Shown: positions 36,184 through 46,662 of the stretch, one piece after another
How positions within the stretch are numbered: position 1 is the first letter of the stretch
How the letters are laid out: each line of letters begins with the position of its first letter
Assembly: GCA_030760725.1 (NCBI GenBank)
Contig: JASWHV010000012.1
Coordinates: forward strand, 36,921,652 to 36,985,651
Direction of reading: 5' to 3'
DNA: 64,000 nt
Source: Neostapfia colusana
Taxonomy: Eukaryota; Streptophyta; Magnoliopsida; Poales; Poaceae
Translations under genes and position numbers: made by a program
Notes under the pieces: model-generated
The model's input: only the letters and a program-made list of their open reading frames with translations
Told to the model about the DNA's origin: nothing
Database searches by the model: none

Positions 36184-37391
36184 TCGCTGAAGGCGAGGAA
36201 ACCCCGGAAGTGTTGGACTTCCTACTTCTGGACGAAGCGCTAACATCTGACCGGCAGCAACAAGGCAAGCCCCGGTTTGCATTTAACAAAGTTTATAAAG
36301 TTTTGCTTTATATACATACTTTACTTGAGGTATTTATGTGCATTAGGTGTAGGATGTATGAAACCCCAAATGCATAGCCAGATAATTCCAACAAGAGTGA
36401 GGGTAGTATTTAAGTCCTCGCGTAGCTCATGCTGTGCCTAATGTTTATATACTTTGGTACAAGTTGAGTAGTTGGAATCTACTCACGAGGATAGGCTTGG
36501 GACACACAGGATTGGCTCGAGTGATGTGAGATCACTTTAGTAAGAAAATGAGACTAGGCAGGGGCTAGCGCGCAGCAAGAGGAAGTCTTGTGGGCGCAGC
36601 CCCTGTCCGTGTCAATTGAGGACCGATCCATGTGCGGCCCACGCTGATGAAGTTTGGATGTACCGAAGGCATATCGAATATATGGGCCCCGATAAACCGA
36701 TGTAACCTATACCTCCGGGCGTCGAGGCATAACGCACCAATTTATAGGTGTAGGTTGAGGGCAGCAAGGTGGAAATCCGCTAACGGGCATAGAGTGATGC
36801 TCCGTGTAGGGAACCTCCTGTCCGTTTGGGTGCGACCGGTTCGACGTTTGGGCTGTTTGGTGAAAGGTTGTCCCGTACGACATCAAGTGAGCGTGCTGTG
36901 CAGCTCCACGGGTGGGCGTATGTGACGTGCTCTTCGGGTATCCGTGTAGGTGTATATCGAGTCGATTCGCCGTCCCTCATGGTAATGAGTACCACTTGGT
37001 CACTGAGTCGTGACGTAGGTTAATATATGAAATGATGTGATTCAATATTGCTGTTATGATTAACTTGTATTGCTACATGTGTGCCACCAAATATTGCTCA
37101 CCAAATTTCAGATTCCTGAACCATTAATTTGTAGTTAAAACATGAACTAAGGATGAACTTGTAGGCGTGTCCGTTTGCTGCAATTTACCATCCCATCTTC
37201 GTTATGACCTGCATGTAGAGTTTCATGTGTAGGCGCATCAGTTAAGACTTGCTGAGCCATCGTGCTCACGGTTGCTGCTATTGAGTGTTTGCAGGTGAGG
37301 AGTACCTACGGACTTGGGGTATGAGTCCACCGGCGAGGGCTACCCTCCGTCGGGGGTCATGGCTGAGTGGGAGCCGTACACGCCATGCTGA
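36184..37391 (+). pseudogene. LTR-embedded acidic ORF of E (exon 1 36184-36264; exon 2 from 37295, frameshifted)
   Basis: Exon 1 follows ACGTGTAG, is 81 bases, is fully open in the same phase as in G, and encodes an acidic segment with the LDF motif shared with G. It ends CAAG before the GC donor GCAAGCC. The intron is 1030 bases and ends TTTGCAG. Exon 2 begins GEEY in phase, but the conserved tail (PPSG, then AEWEPYTPC and TGA at 37389) lies in another frame, so one indel between about 37297 and 37323 broke it. Preservation of the tail in the shifted frame supports an ancestral coding role. Confidence 0.5.
36465..36485 (+). other. Conserved LTR hairpin 1 (E copy, compensating change)
   Basis: TGAGTAG pairs with CTACTCA around TTGGAAT. 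Relative to A, B and G both outer bases differ (C to T and G to A), so pairing is kept. Confidence 0.65.
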
Positions 37392-37656
37392 GCTGATGAG
37401 TGGAGCTAGTGTGGGTTGTCCATATGGCTGGACAACCGACTTTTGGCTAGTTAGGTGGGCGTAAGTTGTAAAAATTAAGCTTCCGCAGTTGTAGACTCTG
37501 TACTTAGATGTAAACTGAAGGCTTGTACTACTTTGTACATATTCAGTTTGTTTTTCTATGTAATACAATGTTTTCCTTATGCTGTGTGCTGTCGGGTGTC
37601 GCATCGTGTGGCACCACCCTCTGAGATCCTGGGCGTACGGATTCCGGTCCGTCACA

Positions 37657-39629
37657 GGCTGGTATAAGAGCTGCTTAGGGGATACCACACTAAATAAGGA
37701 CAGTATTACGGGAAAACTTAGGATTACGGTGAGGAATCGCTAGTATGCCCAAATAAGGACTATAGTAGTATAGTTACTTAAAGTGGCATGACTAACATAT
37801 GTGTATAACTCTGAATTTTGATTATTAACGACGCACCTACGCTCAGGTAAAAATACTAAGGAACGCCACCGAGAGCGGTTCAATTTTGGTTAGCTCCCCT
37901 ATCGAGGCATGTGGTTCAAGGATAGGTCTCACAGCTTGGTGTGAGACGTTAATATGAAAATCTTGGATTCTTCATGTTCCTGAGTTCATATGAAACGCTG
38001 GTCCCTGTCGTGCATTAGGCAAGAAAGTGGAGCCCCATCGTATGGTCGGTAACGCGATAGTGTGTTCTTCTAGAAATAGCCTAGGAGGACATACGCAGCG
38101 CTTGCCATCGGCTTGCCCTGCAGGGCAGTAGGTGGTGTATGTTTGGTTGATGAAATTCCCAACCGTGACGACCTGTTCGCGCTCTACTCAGGTTCCCCGT
38201 CGTGTGGTGTGAAAACACGATCACGTACCTTGAGACATGGCTTAACTCAAGGATGGCTGTATGGTAATGATACAGGCGTATGTATTTACTTTCAATTATG
38301 GACCTGCCTGAAATGACAACACCCTTTGAGTGCATCACTATTGAGTGTTCGGATACTAACGACGTATGTATCCTGTGTAGTATACGTGTGCGAGAGACCT
38401 TTTAGTGCCACAATTGAGACATATATGCCGGTATAATCTGATTCAGATTTTCTTTTTATGAGGAACGTAGTACCAATATATAATAGGAATTTGCATTAAA
38501 TATAATTGTAAAAAGGAACTAAAATAACCAAGTTTAAATATTTAGGACCCTGGTTGGGTAGAAAATCTCAATAGTTGATTGGTTTAGTTCAAAGGGATCA
38601 AAAAACAGAGTGCTCTGTTTTGGCAGCAAGTTTGCTGAACTTTAACAGAGCATAAATCACATGTTACTTAGCCAATGGTGGTGTGGGATATAGTTCTGGA
38701 AAGAGAATTAAATGCTCTACAACTTCGTTGTAGACTTCCAGAACAGGATCACATCTTAAATTGGTTGAAATTCCAGATGATTGTAAACTGTCCAGAACCA
38801 GGACAGGTTGAAAAACTCTCGGGACTGTTCTGTTTTCCAAGTATAACTTCCTGTACAAAAATCTAAAATTATCATATGATACATTTTTGGAAAGGGTAGG
38901 AGATGTGTTACATCTTTGTAATTCAGAGTTTCTGCAATTGCACCACGGAATTTAGTGGAATTTAGAGTTGAAAACAGCAACTTCCAAACAAGGTGCTGTT
39001 GAAATTCTTCCAGAAATTCTGTTGACTTTGAGTTATCATAACCTTTTAACCAGAGCTGATGTGAGGGCAAATAAATACTCGTTGGAAAGCTACTGAAGTT
39101 AACTTTAACTCTAGTATTGAATGTGAGTCATGAAAATGCCCAGTACCAGATCAAAATCTGGGATATGTAGAAACTGGTCATTCTGGGCAGAGGAATGGAC
39201 AGTTGAACTTGTTTGAGAGAGCGTTATACCATAGGGGGTTTGATTATGTCCAATGGGGTAGCGCATACTCATGAGTTGTTATCTTCAACTACTGAAAGGT
39301 TTCAGTATATTCCTACTCAAGTTTCTTTTGCTAGAGACCATGTTTGTGTCCTATTGAAGATAAAGGGTAGTATGTGTGATGACAAAGCGATATTAACGTC
39401 TCGTAGTGACCAAATCTAGTTGAGATGAACTTCCAAAGAGGAAGTCCATCAATTTATTTGGATTTAACTAGTTTGTATTTGGTCTGGTAATGGTGTAGGT
39501 TGTGCAAAGTTATTACATTATCTATATACGAGATGTATCGCATGTTTACTATCATTATGTTTTTACGCCTATTTTATTAGACTGCATGAAGTATGTTGTG
39601 GGACTGATTTTGTTGTCGTATGATTGCAG
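37657..39629 (+). other. 5' leader of E: altered primer binding site, donor-like and acceptor-like splice sites
   Basis: The primer binding site at 37660 reads TGGTATAAGAGC, one base off the canonical TGGTATCAGAGC. A donor-like CAG|GTAAAA is at 37845-37850, in the same surrounding block as in B. TGATTGCAG ends at 39629, directly before the gag ATG. The CCTTGAG/CTCAAGG stem (38228-38252) and the ACAGAGTGCTCTGT palindrome (38605-38618) recur from B. I see no coding gene here. Confidence 0.6.
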
Positions 39630-40855
39630 ATGGTTCGTACTCGGGCCACGCATGAGGTGGTGGCTCTAGTCAGCAAGGGGGTGATGACTCCGAACCACCT
39701 GCCTATGACAGCACCCCGCAGCAACAACCACCACCGCCTCCTCCGCTTACACTAGCAGATGTGATCTCGGCGCTGGTGGGCTATCGTGAGGAGCAGAACG
39801 ATCTGCTCCGCACGATCGTACAGGATACGTCCAGGTGGGGGGGCATCAAGAGAGGGGGCCTCATGAGCCCCACACTACGACGTACTCGGACTTCATGAGT
39901 ACGCATCCTCCAGTGTAAACCGAAGCGGCAGAACTCCTGGAGGCCGACAACTGGCTGCGGACAATTGAGTCCAAGTTCAGGCTGCTCCAATGCACGAAAC
40001 GGCAGAAGACTCTCTTCACGGTGCAGCAGCTTCACGGTGCCGCCGGTGCATGGTGGGCGAACTATGTCGCCTCACTACCTGCTGGCCACGCCGGGGAATG
40101 GGAAGAATTCCGGGAGGCGTTCTGCGCCTATCATGTCCCTCCCGGGATAATGAAGAGGAAGTTCCAAGAAGTCTTGGAGCTGAAGCAGGGTGGGAAGAGA
40201 GCCCACGACTACTACCGTGCGTTCAACTATCTGGTGCAGTATGCATCGGATTATGTCTCCACCGAGGAGAGGAAGCGAGAGCAGTTCTATCGGGGGTTAA
40301 ATCCCGAGATGAAGATGCATCTCGTACAATGCAATTGCGGCACTTTAAACGACCTTGTCAACGCCGCGATCATGCAAGAAGATGCTCAGCGGGAATTTGC
40401 AGTGGAGCAGAGAAAGCGCAGCGCTCCACCCAGTAGCGGGAGTGGAGCTCCTCAAAAATACCACATGGTGTATCGGACACCATCCAATCAGCAGTGGCAT
40501 CCACCGGCGCGACCTCAGCAGTTGGGGGTTCATTCTTTCCAGCCACCCCCGTTCTGACCGCCGATTCCACCACCGCGTCCGCAAACAGCAGCAGCAGATG
40601 GTACCCCGGGCGTTTCCACCACCACAACGCGCCCCGGGCTTCCGTCCGGCGATCAGCGGAGGACCGCCTCGCTGCACATGCTACACGTGTGGCCAGGCGG
40701 GTCATTTTTTGAAGGACTGTCCCCAGGGGCAGCAGAGCAGCGGGCAAGCCCAATATCAGGGCGGTGCTTGAGGCCGACCTCCAGTCAAGAAGGGAGGTCA
40801 GCGAACCAGGGGCGTTCGCAACCTCGACAATGAGGACGCCCCGGAAGGAGAAAAC
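39630..40855 (+). pseudogene. gag: Element E gag, degenerate
   Basis: The ATG at 39630 (MVRTRATHE) is followed within ten codons by a one-base loss. A proline/glutamine-rich stretch and the retrotransposon gag domain (FTVQQLHGAAGAWWANYV; NPEMKMHLVQ; NAAIMQEDAQ) follow, then the zinc knuckle CYTCGQAGHFLKDC at about 40679. Stops include TAA near 39916 and TGA at 40555, with further frame changes. It is homologous to G gag. Confidence 0.85.
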
Positions 40856-41438
40856 GTGCTGGCGGGTACATTCACTCTCAACGATCAAGCAATCATAATT
40901 TTATTTGATTCTGGTGCCGCCCACAACTTCATAAGATCATCATCTGTGGTTAAGCATCAACTGGAAGTCTTTCCAACTAAGTGCTCTTATATGATCTGCT
41001 CACCGGAAGGGAAGATTTCAGCAACTATGATGATTCCGAAAGCACCACTGTGCTTAGGTGGGAAGATATATCCCACTACTATAGCCCTGTTTGGCAAAGC
41101 TTCTGAACCAGCTTTTTTATAAAAATAAGCTGCGGGTATACCAAACTGTTAGCTTCTCCAGCAGCTTATTAGTTCAGCTGCTTCTCAGAATGAACTAAAA
41201 GCAGGATATAAGTTTAAGCTGCTGTTCACCAGCTTTTCATACAAGCTGCTTTTTTAACAAGTTTAAGCCGTGCCAAACAGGGCCTATGATTATTCTTGAG
41301 GGACAGAAGATTAATGCAATCATAGGGATGTCATGGCTAAGCTACCATGGCGCTGTCCTACAAACATTATCACGGACGGTTCACCTCAACTCCCCACTAC
41401 ACCGTCCGCAGTCTCTCATACTAGACAATCCAGTCCCG
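40856..41438 (+). pseudogene. pol: Element E aspartic protease region, split by MITE and by F
   Basis: Retropepsin-like sequence reads ILFDSGAAHNF (catalytic DSG, about 40900), then ICSPEGKIS and APLCLGGKIYPT. It resumes after the MITE at 41286 as MIILEGQKINAIIGMSWL. The MITE plus its duplication adds 205 bases and so shifts the frame. The sequence stops at 41438, where reversed element F begins. Confidence 0.85.
41083..41284 (+). mobile_element. MITE in E protease (Tourist/PIF-Harbinger-like)
   Basis: A 202-base non-coding insert has terminal inverted repeats GCCCTGTTTGGCA and TGCCAAACAGGGC. A 3-bp duplication TAT lies at 41080-41082 and 41285-41287. Removing it and one TAT restores an open protease frame (KIYPT then MIILEGQ). 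Short TIR, small size and 3-bp duplication fit Tourist-like elements. The duplication is TAT rather than the usual TTA/TAA, so the superfamily call is moderate. Confidence 0.8.
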
Positions 41439-41659
41439 TGTGACGGCCGGTTGCCCGAAAGCAACCGACACAATCACGCCACAGGATCTTTGCACGGGAT
41501 GGTGACACGTAATGCATCACCGTCAATTGCATATACAAGCGACATAATTTAAAAACAACATAGATAAAGTTTTAAAGTGTCGTTCATAGGTTAAACGTTG
41601 TAAAATACATGAGAGTAGCAAAATACGAGTAGTAATTGAGTATTCTCTCAGAAAGACAT

Positions 41660-42922
41660 TTAGCAAAACAGCGCGCCATAGCCCAATGGCACACCGTACA
41701 AGAAACACACAAATAAAGCCGGCGGCGAATCGGGCTCCCATTGTACCACCCATCCCTCGAGTGGTGGTGCAATCTTAGGGAATCCCTCATATGCATCATG
41801 CTCATAAAGGAGAGACTCACCTGAAAATAGGATCAACAAACTGGTAAGCTACTAAGCTTAGCAAGACTTACCCGATGAAAATAATTTCTAGACCATACTA
41901 GTATGCAAGGCTCGAGTGCTTGTTTCAAAGGGTAGTGGATAGCTTAAAAGCATTAACGTTAGGAGGGTGGTCATATTTTAGCCTCAAGATCACAATTGAT
42001 AGAAGTGTAAACTTAATTAGTAACTATAACTAAACTACAAGGGTGCAAGAAAATTTGGAATTTATTAATCACACAATCATCAAATCTCAATATTATGCCA
42101 GTTGTTACTACGCGGCGACAACTTAAACAAGCGGACTCATTTTTACTGTGAGTGAACGCGATTCCAACCCATGGTTTTATTCTGCAGAACATAACCCGGA
42201 AAAAATGACACATACGCACTTTTGAAGACGCGCTCACTCAAGTCGTATCTGGCAACCTTTCTCACTTTACCCAATGCCGAAAAAAGGTGACCGGCCCAGA
42301 CAAAGGGTTCCTCACGTGATATCCGAGACATACACCGTGCAGGATTACCTATTGTCCTCTCAACGGCTGACCAAGGTCGGTTGCAGGATCGTTCAATACG
42401 AGGTTCCATGGTACGTCGGTTTACTAGTTCCCATAATACTAGCAACCTTCCGGTACAAAATCAATACTTGTTCAAGAGGCCGACTACGACACGGTGCTCA
42501 ATCGACACGAGCAAGCCTATGCATACGACACCCATGTGCCCCTGCCCTACATGCTCGCTCGGTCTCAAACTTCATTAAAGGATGATTAATCCACCTAAAC
42601 CCTCATGTGGATGCCATACCCCCATGAGTAGTCCCCACTTACTCATTCCTAATGGTAGAACCTAGTGATTAGTGCAGCATGGGTAGGTTCTAAATCCCAT
42701 TCAGACCAAAGGCTTTATGGTTATGCAAGTAGGTTTCATACAACACCTAAACGTAATGCACATAAAACAATAAAACAACCGAACCCATGAGATTATATAA
42801 AAAGACTCAATCCAAGTATTGTGAGTAAAATCGGGGCTTGCCTTGCTCTATGTTAGTGCTTAAGTTAAGGTTCAGCTGAGCTTCCTCCTCCTCTTGTTGT
42901 ACCTCCTCGAGCTCCTCGGTTC
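41660..42922 (-). CDS. Putative two-exon acidic ORF inside the LTR of F (exons 42922-42842 and 41820-41660)
   Basis: On the minus strand, exon 1 follows CACAAATTAG, is exactly 81 bases like E and G, and is open in the same phase. It is glutamate-rich (EELEE...EEEE) and ends CAAG before a GC donor (GCAAGCC). The intron is 1021 bases and ends ATTTTCAG. Exon 2 reads GESLLYEH..., then LEGWVVQWEPDSPP, aligning with the ELEPCTPP and EWEPYTPC tails of A and E. It continues about 19 codons further, with a hydrophobic end, to TAA at 41662-41660. No stop interrupts either exon although F pol is heavily mutated. Function unknown. Confidence 0.55.
42624..42646 (-). other. Conserved LTR hairpin 1 (F copy)
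   Basis: ATGAGTA pairs with TACTCAT around a 9-base G-rich loop, at the position equivalent to the CGAGTAG hairpin of the other LTRs. The outer pair is T-A, as in E. Confidence 0.55.
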
Positions 42923-44414
42923 CTAATTTGTGCCATGCATGCAAAAAAATCAATCGCTAATAGGTGCATAAAGTGTAATTGTGATTAAAATGAATCTAGG
43001 AATCAACTTAGTGTGGCTCGAGAGTTTTTAGCAGTAAGGTGATCAACTATATCAGCTGATGATAAGGTTTAAGAAATAACATGCATATACTTTCTCACTT
43101 TAGTGTTTATGTGCCCCTTTTGCTAATCCTAGAACTAAAAATAGTTTTACATGGGAAATGGAGCTAAAATTTTTATGGCAAGCTTCTGGTATTATGACAA
43201 GGGTTCTTGCAAACTTTGAGGTCAGACCACTTAAGTGTGGACCCACAGTAAAATTAATAAGCAAATATGTCTTATTATGCCACTGTTGCAATTACTAAAG
43301 TTCTGAAAGAGCAATGAAGCTTAAATTTTTATGGTGGTCTATAATATATTGGTGGAGCATTCTGGCAAAATTTGGGCTTAATAAAAGCAATAGAAGGCCC
43401 ACAATTGAGATAATGGTGTTTGGAGAAATTAGATTACCCAGAAAATATTACAGGTTCTTATGAAATAACAAGGTCACAGCCTTATAGAGGAGGATTTTAT
43501 GGACTCAACAAAATTGGTTTTATCATTTTTGGAGTTTCCTACAAGTCTTTATGAATTTTTGAAGTTATACGAATTTCTGGAATTTTTTTGGGCCGAAAAT
43601 CAATGGGAAAGATGGTTGGGCGGCTGCCTTGTGGGGCCCAGGGCCCTTTCTTCTTCCTCCAGCCAGGGAACGTACCCAGGAAACACGGGAGCTCGCCGGA
43701 GCAGCCGATTCGGCTCAAACGGCGGCTAATCGGAGGGGGGAAGGGGAATCCTAGGGTTTGGCACATGGGGATCTCGTTGGTGGTGTCTGTTTGATCTCGA
43801 AGTGACGGCACAAACAGCAGCGATGATGGTTGGTGGAGCTCCATCTCTGGCGGTGGTGCACTGCTCCAGGGAGGCGTGGAGAAGATGGGCGAAGGGCTCT
43901 AAGGCTTCCAGGCGAAGTGAGTGGCACCGGCATGAACCGCAACCGAGGCGGCGCAGCGGAGAAACGGCGGCGCATCGCGGCCATGGCTGCCATGGGCGGC
44001 GGCTACAAAACTTTGATGTTCCAGTGCTAGGCTGGACCATTTGACCTAGGATTGGTACAGAAGCTGCACAAGGACCCTTAGAAGCTAGAGCTAGACCCCA
44101 ACGGCGGTTGGTTGCTCGACGGCGGTGTATTCGGCCGGATTTCGATGGCTTACTGGAGAGACAAAATGGAACCGAAACTCGCATGGAGGGATGAAATGAG
44201 TGAGTGGGGGAGGCTCACCGTGCGATGGCACATCTGCAGGAGCGCTTGGCATGGCAAGGGAAGGCCTCTAGCGCGTGGTCGATGGCGGCGAGCTCGCGAC
44301 TAGGGTTTCACCTCCGGTACACCGTGCGAGTGTGGAACGAGTGAGTGGAGTGCGTAGCTGGGGAAAGGAGTGACTCCTTTACTTGCCTGGGTGTCTGGTC
44401 AGTGAGCTGTTACA

Positions 44415-44428
44415 ACCCTCCCCTCTTT
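44415..44428 (-). other. Polypurine tract of element F
   Basis: The minus strand reads AAAGAGGGGAGGGT just before the 3' LTR, preceded by CTCGGGACGAGATTTCTTT. Confidence 0.8.
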
Positions 44429-44488
44429 AAAGAAATCTCGTCCCGAGATTTTGGAGAATGTGGAGTTGAGTAAAGAAGAGAAATACTA

Positions 44489-46662
44489 TTACCTGTTGAG
44501 ATATGAGTCCAAAAATTCTGGATGGTGCTCACGGAGGTAGCTCTCTTGTTCCCAAGTGCCCTCCTCTGCAGAGTGATTAGTCCATTGAACTTTGAAGAAC
44601 CGTAGATTGCGGTTCCCAGTCTCCCTTGTCTTCTCATAAATAATCTTTATGGGATGCTCAACATAGGAGAGATCGGGTTGCAAACTTTCCAACTCCTCTA
44701 TATGAACCTCGGATGGCCGTTTGGGACACTTTCGAAGTTGTGAGATATGGAAGACATTATGGACACCGGATAGTGAGGTGGGTAGTTCCAATCGATAGGC
44801 CACGACTCCACATTTCTCCACAATAGGAAATGGGCCGATGAACCGTGGTGCTAGTTTGCCCCTGACCCTGAATCGGTTAACTCTTTTCATGGGAGACACA
44901 CGTAGGTACACGTGGTCCCCGACCTCAAATTCAAGCGTTCGGCGATGCTTGTCCGCATAGCTCTTCTGTCTTGCCTTCACAGCCCGGAGATTGGCTTGGA
45001 TGATTCTTACTTGTTCTTCAGCCTCCTTCACAAGATCAACCCCAAATATAACTCTTTCGCCAGACTCACACCAATTTAATGGAGTCCGACACTTGCGGCC
45101 ATAGAGAGCTTCATAAGGAGCCATCCCGATACTTTCTTGATAACTATTGTTATATGAGAACTCTGCTAATGGTAAGTGATCATCCCAACTCTTACCATGA
45201 ATAAGAGCACAAGATCGAAGCATATCTTCTAAGATTTGATTAACCCTCTCGGTTTGGCCATCAGTTTGAGGGTGGTATGCGGATCCTCGAATGAGCTTAG
45301 TACCAAGTGATTCTTGCAATTGTTCCCAGAACCGAGATACGAAAGGCTCCCCTCTGTTGGACACAATGGTTCGGGGAATTCCATGGAGGCATACAATTCG
45401 AGATATGTGCAATTCCGCATATTGCTTTACTCTATATTGCGTATTGACTGGAAAAAATGAGCTGACTTTGTGAGACGGTCTACAATCACCCATATGGAAT
45501 CATGTTTGCGGAAGGTGAGAGGTACACGGACGATGAAATCCATACTAATATCATTCCACTTCCACTCCGGTACACTTAGTGGTTGCAATAACCCGGCCTT
45601 CTTGATGCGGTCGGCCTTCACCCGTCGACACACATCACACTCAGCCACGTATCTTGCAATTTCTCTTTTCATACGGGTCCACCAAAACCTTCTTTTCAAG
45701 TCTTGGTACATTTTATTACTCCCCGGGTAAATAGAGTATATGGACATATGAGCCTCATCTAGGATTTTCTTTCTCAAATCCATATTCTTTGGCACCACAA
45801 GTCGGTCATTGAGCCATACAGCACCTTCCTCAGCCTCCGGGAAGCATTTGGCTTCACCTTCCTTTATTCGTCTTCGAATATGAGAGATGCCCTTGTCACT
45901 CCTCTGAGCTGCCACAATTTCTTCTCTTATGGTTGGTACAAGAGCAAGGTTGTAGAGAGCTCCATGAGGAAGTACACGAACACTAGGTTGCAAATTTGCA
46001 TCGGAAGTGATAGAGAGGTGATGAACATGAGACTTACGGCTTAGAGCATCGGCTACAACATTAGCCTTTCCTGGATGATAATGGATTTCTAGTTCATAAT
46101 CTTTGATAAGTTCTAACCATCATCGTTGTCTAATGTTGAGGTCCTTTTGAGTGAAGAAGTATTTGAGACTTTTGTGATCACAGTACACATGAACAAGGTT
46201 CCCGAGTAGATAATGATGCTATATCTTAAGAGCAAGAACTACGGCGGCAAGCTCGAGATCATGAGTGGGATAGTGTTGCTCGTGCCTTCGAAGTTGATGA
46301 GAGGCGTAGGCGATCACCCTTCCATTTTGCATGAGCACCCAACCTAGTCCCGTGCCCGATGCATCACAATATACATCAAAGGGTTTAGAGATGTCCGGTT
46401 GAGCTAGAACTGGCGCGGTGGTGAGATGCTTTTTGAGAGTTTGAAAGGCTTGCTCATGCTCATCACTCCAAGAATATTTCACACCCTTTTTCAATAGCTC
46501 AGTCATAGGTTTGGAGATTTTTGAGAAGTTGGGAATGAACCTTCGGCAATATCCGGCTAATTCCAGAAACTTCAGATTTCATGGACTGAGGTGGGAGATT
46601 TCAACTTGAGAACATCCCTCACTTTACTAGGATCTACGGAAATCCCTTCGGCGGAAATGATA
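44489..46662 (-). pseudogene. pol: Element F pol, C-terminal part: end of RT, RNase H, integrase, chromodomain
   Basis: On the minus strand, the RT thumb region (ISAEGISVDPSKV) continues the sequence broken at 62014. RNase H (CDASGTGLGWVLMQNGRV), integrase zinc finger (to CDVC), DDE core (SMDFIV; HPQTDGQTERVNQ) and a chromodomain-like end (WEQESYL) follow. Defects include a frameshift near 45440-45490, stops around 46120-46220 and 46560, and SNRG in place of SDRG, so the second catalytic aspartate of integrase is asparagine. The natural stop is at 44489-44491. Confidence 0.88.

Larger units (their letters stand above)
33950..37656 (+). repeat. 5' LTR of element E (about 3.7 kb)
   Basis: It starts TGTAAAAGCCCAAG (as H) and ends ...GGTCCGTCACA. 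The GC-rich island spans about 34560-35450. The acidic exon 1 is at 36184-36264, hairpin 1 at 36465-36485, exon 2 from 37295, and hairpin 3 at 37595-37615 (GGTGTCG/TGGCACC, with wobble pairs). Hairpin 2 is not recognisable in this LTR. Confidence 0.85.
33950..41438 (+). mobile_element. Element E: chromovirus 5' half (LTR, leader, gag, protease), cut by F
   Basis: E has a 5' LTR (33950-37656), an altered primer binding site, a leader homologous to that of B, gag with a knuckle, and protease to 41438. There element F interrupts it. A MITE sits in the protease. RT, integrase and the 3' LTR must lie beyond the window. E inserted in the RT of C; the candidate left target duplication is CTCAA (33945-33949). 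Confidence 0.9.
41439..44414 (-). repeat. 3' LTR of element F (2976 bp, minus strand)
   Basis: On the minus strand it starts TGTAACAGCTCACTGACC right after the polypurine tract and ends ...GGCCGTCACA at 41439. It is the shortest of the chromoviral LTRs. The GC-rich island is at about 43600-44340. It contains the two-exon acidic ORF (42922-42842 and 41820-41660), hairpin 1 (42624-42646), a short terminal hairpin GGTGA/TCACC (41501-41521) and a CGGTTGC/GCAACCG stem at its extreme end. Confidence 0.85.

Noticed and set aside
43726..44184. 152-codon minus-strand frame in the GC island of the F LTR
   Set aside because: Several overlapping frames on both strands are equally open and arginine/proline-rich; this is a GC-composition effect with no conserved counterpart in the other LTRs.
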